From the NCBI GenBank assembly GCA_003731675.1, contig RCNQ01000224.1:1-17987 (forward strand): a stretch of DNA of 17,987 nucleotides. The letters are read 5' to 3'. Positions 1 through 7,100 of the stretch are shown one piece after another (position 1 is the first letter of the stretch; every line of letters starts with the position of its first letter). Source of the DNA: Bacteroidetes/Chlorobi group bacterium ChocPot_Mid (GTDB taxonomy: Bacteria > Bacteroidota > Ignavibacteria > Kapaibacteriales > UBA2268). The position numbers and the translations under genes are program-made. The notes beneath the pieces are model-generated. The model was not told the origin of the DNA, did no database searches, and saw nothing but the letters and a program-made list of their open reading frames with translations.

Positions 1-718
1 CCGAATAAAAGACAACACATAAAGCAGTAATGAACCAATAGGACTTACTGAATTTGAGTAAATCTCCCCAGATTATCTTGTCCTGATTACCTTCGGGCTT
101 TATTTCAAATTTCTTTTCAGCTATTGAATCCAGAACAAAATAAATTATGACTGATACTACCGAAATACCTGCCGCTCCCAAAGCAACGAACAAAGGGTCT
201 TGCCAGTTAGCATATAAGCTTTTACCCCAGGACGGTGAGTTCAATGCCGCAAATGAACCAAGACGGGCTATTGTCAGATTCAGACCGAAAGCAAAGGACA
301 ACTCCTTGCCTTTAAACCATCTTGCAAGTGTTGTTGTGATACTGACGATAAGGGATTCTGCTCCGAGACCAAAAATCAATCTGCCAGTTGCCATAAACAA
401 TATGTCACCTTTGACAACAGTAAACAAAGCACCCAAGAGGCATAATGTTGAAAAGATGAGGTTCGCTTTTTTAGTGCCTATTCTGTCAATTATCAAACCA
501 CCAATCAAAACCATAAAAATGTTTGGGATACTGTAAATTCCCTGAAGCAAGCCAATGTTGGTATCCGAAAACTTGAGTTGTTTAACGAGCAGGTCTGCTA
601 AAGGTGAAATGCTGTCATAAACGTAGTAGTTACCGAACATTGCCAATGAAATGAAGACTAAAACAGTCCATCTGAAAAAAGCTGTCGGTTCCGGCTTTGC
701 AAGTATTGTTTGATTCAT
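1..718 (-). CDS. MFS transporter, C-terminal part cut off by window edge
   Basis: The reverse strand is open from an ATG at 718 to the left edge without a stop, giving 239 residues of a protein that would normally be about 400-450. The product is a hydrophobic inner-membrane protein with six or seven predicted helices. Its loop GGLIIDRIGTKKA after the second helix fits the conserved MFS loop between helices 2 and 3 (G-x3-D-R-x-G-R/K). The start of the first helix (GNYYVYDSISPLADLL) resembles MFSD1-like bacterial members, but that subfamily and the substrate are inference. A Bacteroidota-type promoter lies 33 bases upstream of the start. The gene stands alone, divergent from the DUF2231 gene. 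It is certainly a coding region; the family call is firm and the substrate unknown. Confidence 0.88.
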   Translation of the reverse strand, partial: MNQTILAKPEPTAFFRWTVLVFISLAMFGNYYVYDSISPLADLLVKQLKFSDTNIGLLQGIYSIPNIFMVLIGGLIIDRIGTKKANLIFSTLCLLGALFTVVKGDILFMATGRLIFGLGAESLIVSITTTLARWFKGKELSFAFGLNLTIARLGSFAALNSPSWGKSLYANWQDPLFVALGAAGISVVSVIIYFVLDSIAEKKFEIKPEGNQDKIIWGDLLKFSKSYWFITALCVVFYS

Positions 719-750
719 TTGATTTCTTATAGTTTAATAAAAATAATTGG

Positions 751-781
751 CAAACTTAATTAAAAGAGTAATAACAGCAAA
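751..781 (-). promoter_or_regulatory. Bacteroidota-type sigma-A promoter of the MFS gene
   Basis: Read on the minus strand, TTTG (781-778) is followed by a 19-base spacer and TAAGTTTG (758-751). This matches the published Bacteroidota consensus TTTG / TAnnTTTG with the usual spacing. Transcription would start near 744, leaving a leader of about 25 bases before the ATG at 718. The match is exact at all specified positions, so this is the best promoter in the window; the start site itself is inferred. Confidence 0.6.
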
Positions 782-869
782 AAATAATCTAAGGAAGATG
801 TCAATTCTCTTTGAGATACTTGTTAAATATTTAAATATTAAGTAAAAATTAATATTGTTTCATCTTTTT

Positions 870-897
870 TTTGATTAAATTAAATTTTATATTTTTG
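870..897 (+). promoter_or_regulatory. Candidate promoter of the DUF2231/rubrerythrin unit
   Basis: TTTG at 870-873 and TATTTTTG at 890-897 fit the TTTG / TAnnTTTG pattern, but the spacer is only 16 bases, shorter than usual. The surrounding sequence is so rich in A and T that a chance match is possible. The position, about 30 bases before the start codon at 929, is right for a promoter. Confidence 0.3.
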
Positions 898-928
898 ATA
901 TAATTTGTAATATATATCATGAGGAACT

Positions 929-1360
929 ATGATTAGTCTTACGCATTTTCATCCAATGGTGGTGCATTTTCCTATTGCCTTGATTTTGATTGGCTTTTTA
1001 GCAGATTTAATCTCGTTGTTTTTTAAGCAAGAAAAATGCCTGACCAAAACAGGATTTTATCTGATGATAGTAGGGACTTTGTCAGCAATTGTTGCATACA
1101 TTAGCGGCAACTTTTTTACTGAACATCCCGAAGAGGGTGCAATTCACGAAGTTTTCGAGTTACACGAAAGTGCTGCATTGATTACCTTAATCATTATGCT
1201 TGTTGCTTCTATAATCAGGATATTTTTGGTTGTAAGGAAGTTAGATGAAACTAACTGGAAGTGGTTGGTATTTGCTTTGTACTTGGCAGGGACAATTGCT
1301 GTCAGTATTACCGGATTTTGGGGCGGTTCTATGGTCTTCGACTATATGACTGGAATTTAG
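929..1360 (+). CDS. DUF2231 family four-helix membrane protein
   Basis: The 143-residue product has four hydrophobic segments at about 9-31, 40-61, 81-103 and 111-132. The opening H-x-HPMVVHFPIAL (His6, His8, His13), the central cluster GAIHEVFELHE (His73, His79) and the closing GFWGGSMVF signature are typical of DUF2231 proteins. Conserved histidines within or near helices suggest a heme- or metal-binding membrane protein, but no function is established in the sequence. A GAGG ribosome site at 921-924 supports this start. The rubrerythrin gene follows 42 bases later on the same strand with no terminator between, so the two are probably co-transcribed and may share a redox role. Confidence 0.8.
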   Translation: MISLTHFHPMVVHFPIALILIGFLADLISLFFKQEKCLTKTGFYLMIVGTLSAIVAYISGNFFTEHPEEGAIHEVFELHESAALITLIIMLVASIIRIFLVVRKLDETNWKWLVFALYLAGTIAVSITGFWGGSMVFDYMTGI

Positions 1361-1402
1361 AATTAATTTATTCATTATTATAAATATTACAAGGGAATTG
1401 TT

Positions 1403-2032
1403 ATGAAAAAACTAATTTATTCAATTATCTTTATTGCTGTTCTTGCAGGAATGACATCCTGCACAGCACCAGACCCTGTCAAAACGAAAGAAGATTTGAA
1501 AGCGGCATTCAACGGTGAATCAACAGCAAGTGCCAAGTATGCAAAATATGCTCAGAAGGCATGGCAAGACAGTTTATCAAATATAGCTATTTTGTTTGAA
1601 GCCGCTTCACGAGCCGAAGGAATCCACGCTGACAACCACAAAAAAGTTTTGGAAAAACTTAGAGTGAAAGTTGAAGGTCCTGAAATAGGTGCATTTGAAG
1701 TAAAGACTACTGCTGAGAATTTAGCTGATGCAATCAAAGGTGAATCTTACGAAGTTGCAACTATGTATCCTGATTTCATAAAGGATGCTGAAACTGAAAA
1801 AGTTAAAGATGCAATCAAATCTTTTACTTGGGCTTATGATACTGAGAAAAAGCATAAAGCTTTTTATGAAAAAGCTCTTGCCGAACTTAATGCAGGCAAT
1901 CAAAGTAATCTGCCGACAAGATGGTTTGTTTGTCCTGTTTGCGGGAACACTTATGATTTGGCTTCTGTCAAAAATGCCTGTGATTTTTGCAAAACCAAAA
2001 AGGAAAAGTTCATTATGTTTATGAACTTTTAA
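1403..2032 (+). CDS. Lipoprotein rubrerythrin (ferritin-like diiron plus rubredoxin domain)
   Basis: The 209-residue protein has a lipoprotein signal peptide ending LAGMTSC, so Cys20 would be lipidated and the mature protein would sit outside the cytoplasm. Residues 27-163 are a ferritin-like four-helix domain with all expected diiron ligands: Glu39; Glu72 and His75 (ExxH); Glu114 and Glu117; Glu148 and His151. Residues 174-209 form a short rubredoxin-like domain with CPVC (177, 180) and CDFC (193, 196). Rubrerythrins reduce hydrogen peroxide to water in anaerobes and microaerophiles using rubredoxin electrons; an exported version would need an envelope electron donor. The AAGGGA ribosome site at 1391-1396 supports the start. 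It follows the DUF2231 gene and ends in a terminator. The family call is firm; the peroxidase role is inferred. Confidence 0.92.
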   Translation: MKKLIYSIIFIAVLAGMTSCTAPDPVKTKEDLKAAFNGESTASAKYAKYAQKAWQDSLSNIAILFEAASRAEGIHADNHKKVLEKLRVKVEGPEIGAFEVKTTAENLADAIKGESYEVATMYPDFIKDAETEKVKDAIKSFTWAYDTEKKHKAFYEKALAELNAGNQSNLPTRWFVCPVCGNTYDLASVKNACDFCKTKKEKFIMFMNF

Positions 2033-2054
2033 GTCTTCTGAGTTAACTATGAAT

Positions 2055-2088
2055 AAGGGGGAGTTACTGAGATAATTCCCCTTTTTTT
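2055..2088 (+). terminator. Rho-independent terminator after the rubrerythrin gene
   Basis: AAGGGG (2055-2060) pairs with CCCCTT (2078-2083), extended by weaker pairs, and is followed by a run of T to 2088. It faces the plus strand. The T run touches the stop codon of the converging minus-strand gene at 2087-2089, so the two transcripts end against each other. Confidence 0.75.
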
Positions 2089-3061
2089 ATTCTAAGAGTT
2101 TTTTTGTCATTTCTTTGAGCACTCTGCGAAATTCCATCAAATCATCTTTTTGAATAGTTGCTTTTTCTGATTTTATTGGCTTCAGTTTTGCGTTGATGAT
2201 TTCATACAAAACGAGCTCGATATCAGCGGAATTTTTTTGTTGGGTAAAAGTCCCTGAAATGTATCTTCTGACAAGGAAATTATCAAGAGCTTCTATTTCC
2301 AGATAAGACGGTGGTTTGTGATTTTCGATTATGTATAAATTAAAAAGAGCATAAATTGTATCTCTTGTTGGAATGTCGTAAACGACGAATTTTGGTGATT
2401 CTTTTGCTTGCTCAAAAATGCTTTCAATGGCATCATAAGAGGACACAATAGGTCTGTCGAATAAATCCCATTTTGGGAAGTAGCTTGGATTATTTTTGTA
2501 TTCCAGACCACCGACAATCAGAGTTGGAGCGGGGAATACCTTGAAAGAATCTTCACAGTTTGCATAAAGATTTGAGTCTTTGACGGCAACAGCAAATGCT
2601 CTTTGAACTGCCTGGAGCAATGCAGGGTCAACAAGCACTACAGAATCAGACAGCATATAATGAATACTTGCAAAGCCCTCTCCTAAATTTCTGTCAGATG
2701 TATTTTTTGCATCAACAAGATTGAGTTCGACTCTCAGCATATTTTGGATTCTGCTGACAAGAATGAAAACTATTTTATCTGCCTTCAAAGTATCAGCCAG
2801 TATATTTATCTGTGGTTTAATCCCGTCTTTGGAAAGCAAAACAGCCACTGAATCACGTAAAATGGTTGGTATCAATACATATTTTTCAGATAATCCTGCG
2901 GCAAGATTTAAAGCCGCTTCAACTTTGGTTGGTGTAATGAACTCGGTTTTTTGTCCTAATTTGATATTACCAATAATAAGTATTGTTTTTTCTTCACTAT
3001 TTGCATTCTGAAGCAATCCGCAAAGAAACCCCAGAATCAAAATCATCATAATTTTTTTCAT
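2087..3061 (-). CDS. Exported protein of unknown function
   Basis: The 324-residue product starts with a classical signal peptide (about 1-22, MKKIMMILILGFLCGLLQ then NANS) and has no other membrane segment, so it is probably periplasmic or at the cell surface. Residues 26-140 alternate beta strands and helices around ILIIGNIKLG, KYVLIPTILRDS and ADKIVFILVSRIQNMLRVELNLVD. This rhythm resembles the TolB-N/CsgG-like fold in which a protein name-like 'level' region precedes a strand-rich core, but that is only a fold-level impression. The C-terminal third is helical and charged. The start is preceded by TTTAGGTAACTG, an acceptable ribosome site. It lies 106 bases downstream of the YD-repeat-like gene on the same strand and may share its transcript. 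I do not recognise the family. Confidence 0.7.
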   Translation of the reverse strand: MKKIMMILILGFLCGLLQNANSEEKTILIIGNIKLGQKTEFITPTKVEAALNLAAGLSEKYVLIPTILRDSVAVLLSKDGIKPQINILADTLKADKIVFILVSRIQNMLRVELNLVDAKNTSDRNLGEGFASIHYMLSDSVVLVDPALLQAVQRAFAVAVKDSNLYANCEDSFKVFPAPTLIVGGLEYKNNPSYFPKWDLFDRPIVSSYDAIESIFEQAKESPKFVVYDIPTRDTIYALFNLYIIENHKPPSYLEIEALDNFLVRRYISGTFTQQKNSADIELVLYEIINAKLKPIKSEKATIQKDDLMEFRRVLKEMTKKLLE

Positions 3062-3167
3062 CAGTTACCTAAATTCAGTGTTAAATATTTAAAATCTGAG
3101 ATAATAACGTTTTTATTTTTTTTTCATTATATATATCAACTGCAAGTTATAAGGAATAAGCAGAGAT

Positions 3168-3827
3168 TCATCTTTTTACGTAATCATCATAGCTGAATAT
3201 TCTTGTTTCATCAGGGTTGGCGAAATCTCTGATGGCTTTCAATCTGTTCATTTCGTCATAGTCATAAATTTTCAGTCTCACACTTTCTTTCGACAAACCA
3301 AGGAACTTACTCGAAACGCCTCTTACTTCGGTAATATTTCCTTTAGCATCAATTTTATATATCAATTGGTCAAATCTTTCGAAAATCGGGTCATCTTTTC
3401 CTGATGTAATGCTTTCGGTTACTTCAACAATTCTGGCATTTTTATAAGTGAAACCGATTGTTTTAGAAAAATTATTCCTTTTCTCGGTTACTTCCGAAAT
3501 TAATCCATCGTCATTGTATTTATATTCCCTTACTGATTCAATACCAGAGAAAATATGAGAAAAATGCTTTTTGATAATTTTTCCGTTTTTGTCGAATGAA
3601 TAAGCGTAATTAAAGCTCGGCTCACGTCTTTCGACAACAAAAAATGAACTCCCTTTTATAATATCACCGAAGAGCATATCATAATTCATAATTGGTTTGG
3701 TGTCCATAAACAAGTCGCTAATGTCGTAAATTTTTACTTCAGCATTTGGCTCACCTTTTACTTCAGTTGCCGCAATGAAAATTATTGCCAGAGCAATTAA
3801 TATTTTCAATAAATTATCTGTTTTCAT
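3168..3827 (-). CDS. Exported protein with YD/RHS-like repeats
   Basis: The 219-residue product has a signal peptide (about 1-25, KILIALAIIFIAATEVKG) and then short strand-rich repeats with Tyr-Asp and Gly turns: YKYNDDGLISEVTEK, YKIDAKGNITEVRG and YDYDEMNRLKAIRD. These resemble single YD (RHS) repeats, which form beta sheets in wall or toxin-shell proteins, but the protein is far too short to be an RHS toxin shell. A TTG four codons upstream also keeps the frame open, but the ATG at 3827 is preferred because GGGGGA lies just before it. It is the first gene of a possible two-gene minus-strand unit and is divergent from the activase gene. Its role is unknown. Confidence 0.7.
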   Translation of the reverse strand: MKTDNLLKILIALAIIFIAATEVKGEPNAEVKIYDISDLFMDTKPIMNYDMLFGDIIKGSSFFVVERREPSFNYAYSFDKNGKIIKKHFSHIFSGIESVREYKYNDDGLISEVTEKRNNFSKTIGFTYKNARIVEVTESITSGKDDPIFERFDQLIYKIDAKGNITEVRGVSSKFLGLSKESVRLKIYDYDEMNRLKAIRDFANPDETRIFSYDDYVKR

Positions 3828-3831
3828 TTTA

Positions 3832-3837
3832 TCCCCC
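3832..3837 (-). promoter_or_regulatory. Ribosome binding site deciding the start at 3827
   Basis: Read on the minus strand, GGGGGA precedes TAAA and the ATG at 3827. The alternative TTG at 3839 would place this purine run inside the coding sequence and has no ribosome site of its own. Confidence 0.6.
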
Positions 3838-3929
3838 AATTTTTAATTAAAGTTGCTATTGTAATCATTTAAAGCAATTATTGAGCCAAATTTATAATGA
3901 CAAATGAGATAAATTAATAAATATTAATC

Positions 3930-3947
3930 CATAATATTAATATTATG
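3930..3947. repeat. 18-bp perfect palindrome in a divergent promoter region
   Basis: CATAATATTAATATTATG equals its own reverse complement over all 18 bases. It lies between the likely promoters of two divergent genes, where a dimeric regulator could act on both. It is made almost wholly of A and T, so chance is a real alternative. Confidence 0.45.
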
Positions 3948-3977
3948 TTAGCTATTTATTTAAAAAATTTTGTTAAA

Positions 3978-4007
3978 TTTCGTTGCTTGGTTTGAGGTAT
4001 AACTTTG
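3978..4007 (+). promoter_or_regulatory. Candidate promoter of the activase gene
   Basis: TAACTTTG at 4000-4007 matches the TAnnTTTG element exactly. The upstream element would be TTTC at 3978-3981 with an 18-base spacer, one mismatch from TTTG. This gives a leader of about 115 bases. The block ATTTCGTT ... TATAACTTT also appears upstream of the M6 protease gene. Confidence 0.35.
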
Positions 4008-4128
4008 GAATTTTCGGAAAAATGAATGAGTAGGTTTTTATAATCCGAAGTTCTGTGTCAAAGACAGTAAATGACAGATTTTTTATATTGTAATTTTATG
4101 TATTTCTTTATAATATTGCCGATTGAAT

Positions 4129-7100
4129 ATGCTGGACGACAATATATATAAAGCCGGTATAGATATCGGTTCCACTACTGCAAAGATTTCAATTCTGGGA
4201 CCTGAAGTTGAGCTATTGTATTCAGATTACAAACGGCATCTGGGTTCAATCAACCGTACATTGCTTTCAATGTTCAATGATTTAAGAAAAGAACTTGGTA
4301 ATATTAAACTGAGTTTGGCTCTGACTGGTTCGGCGGGTTTGGGAATTTCCGAAAAAAACAATCTGCCATTTGTACAAGAACTAATTGCTTCAACGGAATT
4401 TATCGAAGAATTTTTTCCTGAAATCAAAACTCTGATAGATATTGGCGGGGAGGATTCAAAAATAATCTTCTTCGATTCCAAAAGAGGGCATGACCTGCGA
4501 ATGAACGGAAGCTGTGCAGGTGGGACGGGTGCATTCATCGACCAGATGGCTACTTTGCTGGATTTATCTTTACAGGATTTTGATGAGCTTGCCTCCCGTC
4601 ACAAAGAAATTTATTCAATCGCTTCTCGTTGTGGGGTATTCGCAAAAACTGATGTTCAAAATCTTATATCAAGAGAAATACCAAAACCTGATATATGTGC
4701 TTCTGTTTACGAAGCAGTGAGTCTGCAAATCAAAAATACATTAATGCGAGGCAAAAAGCTGGAACCTCGTGTTATGTTGGCTGGTGGTCCGTTGACTTTT
4801 TTGCCTAACCTGAAAAAATCGTTAATGAAACAGTTCGGTATTGCTGAAGGTGAACTGAGCTACTACGAAAAGGGAGAGTTTATACCTTCAATAGGTGCGG
4901 CTTTGTCATCAAACGAAAGACGAATTATTATATCTGTTGATGAAATAATCGAGTCATTGATTAGGACTGAAAAAATTGAAATTGTAAGTGACAGCAACAT
5001 AGAACCGCTTTTCAGGGATACAGATGAGTTTACAGAATGGAAAGAATTCAAAAGCTCAGTCAAAGCAAAAAGAGTTGAGCTGTCGGACTTGAACGGTAAG
5101 GATTGTTTTTTAGGAGTTGACAGCGGTTCAACTACAACAAAAATTGTGCTGATTGATGAATTGGGAAGAATAGCGTTTGATTATTATCAAAACAATGGAA
5201 TAAGTTCAATAGATACAGTCAAAAAAGGACTGCTTGGGTTGAAAGAAAAGCTCGATAGAGCAAATATCAAAATCAATATAAGGTCAGAAGCAGTTACAGG
5301 ATACGGTGAAGATTTGATTAAAGCGGCATTCGATTTTGATTCGGGATTAGTGGAAACAATAGCACATTATCGTGCGGCAAAGGAATTTGCCGATGATGTG
5401 AGTTTCATACTTGACATTGGCGGTCAGGATATGAAAGCGATTTTCGTCAAAGATGGTATAATTGATAATATTGAAATTAATGAAGCTTGTTCTTCAGGGT
5501 GTGGCTCATTTATCGAAACATTTGCAAACTCATTGAATTACAGTGTAGAAAAATTTGCTCAAATTGCCTGTGAAGCGAAATCCCCGTGCAATCTTGGTTC
5601 GAGATGCACTGTGTTTATGAACTCAAAAGTTAAAGAATCATTCCGTCAGGGCTCACCTATTTCTGATATATCAGCAGGACTGGCATATTCGGTGATTCAA
5701 AACTGCCTTCACAAAGTTTTAAAGGTTTATGACAATAAAATTCTTGGAGATAAAATTGTTGTTCAAGGTGGGACATTCAAAAATAAAGCTATCCACAGAG
5801 CATTCGAAAAGATTTCAGGGAAAAAGGTGATTTGTCCTGATATTTCCGAATTGATGGGAGCTTATGGTGCGGCACTTTATGCTAAAGAAATGTTCTTCAG
5901 CAGAATGGTGGAAAAGAGAATGAATAATTCTATTACAGAAGAAACAAACAGCAAGCTTTCAGAAGTTGACAATACAGCTTATGTGCTTAATAATCTTGAG
6001 AATACGGGCAATTATTCCGTTAAGTATGTAACATGCAGAGCTTGTGAGAATTATTGCAAAGTAAGCAAGCTGACATTCAATAACAACAATGTTTTCTTTA
6101 CAGGCAACCGTTGCGAAAATGTGTTTTCCAATACCAGCGTAAAAAATTACGACGCTGATATGCAACAGGGTGAAAATCTTGTAGAATTTAAATATAAGCT
6201 TCTTTTTGAAAGGGAATTATCTTCAGAAGAGAGTAAACCAAGAGCAACACAAGATAAAAATCTTCCAGTGATTGGGATACCAAGAGTTCTCAATATGTTT
6301 GAGAACTATCCTTTCTGGCACAAGTTATTTTCTGAGTGCGGCTTCACGACTACATTGTCTGAAACACCTAACAAAGACAATTACAACCTTGGTTCAGGGA
6401 CATTAATGTCCGACAATATTTGTTATCCTGCAAAGATTGTCCATAGTCATATTATGGATTTAATCAATAAGAAAGTTGACAGGATTTTCTATCCCACAGT
6501 CAATTATGAAAAGAAAGAGTTTGAAGAGATGACAAATTGCTTCAACTGTCCTGTGGTAACGGGTTATCCGACAGTAATTGAAAGCTCGGTAAATCCAGCG
6601 AAGTATGGAATACAGATGGATATACCAAACATTAATTTCAAAGATGACAAGTTGCTGAAAAAAGCATGTTACAGATACTTTACCAATTTTGGTATCAGCA
6701 AGAGAACTTTTGACAAAGCTTTTTCATCAGCAATGGCTGAAGCTAAAAAATTCAAGGATATCCTTCGCACAAGAGCTGTCGAAATTTTAATCAAAGCAGT
6801 AGCCCAGCAAAGAAAAGTCTTTATCATTGCCCAAAGACCGTATCAGATTGACCCTGAGATTAATCATGACATACCGAAGATGTTTGCGGGTTTGGGTTAT
6901 GACGTGCTGACAGAAGATTCTTTGCCTTACGCAGATGAAGATAAAATCGAAAATATGAATATACTTTCTCAATGGTCATATCCCAACAGGCTATACAAAG
7001 CCGCTAAGTGGTCTTTGAAATATGACAATATCGAGTTTGTTCAGCTTAATAATTTCGGTTGCGGTCCTGATACAATCCTAATTGATGAAATTAAGGAAAT

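Larger units (their letters stand above)
3828..4128. other. Divergent intergenic region with symmetric site
   Basis: This 301-bp gap separates the divergent YD-repeat-like gene and the activase gene. It holds no plausible coding sequence. It contains a possible minus-strand -7 element (TAAATTTG, 3894-3887), an 18-bp perfect palindrome at 3930-3947, and a possible plus-strand promoter ending at 4007. The last 120 bases form a leader before the activase start, with the direct repeat GACAG at about 4063 and 4073 and a T run; I cannot assign it a structure. Confidence 0.5.

Noticed and set aside
800..843. Tiny plus-strand frame after AAGGAAG with an ATG at about 798
   Set aside because: It is only about 13 codons, the ribosome site is too close to the ATG, and it lies in the leader of the next gene; no support for translation.
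3168..3827. RHS-type toxin system suggested by YD-like repeats
   Set aside because: The protein is about 219 residues, with no shell-length repeat array, no toxin tip and no immunity gene beside it.
4060..4090. Possible hairpin and T run in the activase leader (CTGTGTCAAAGACAG)
   Set aside because: The stem is only four or five pairs with a mismatch, and the T run is separated from it; too weak to call a terminator or riboswitch.
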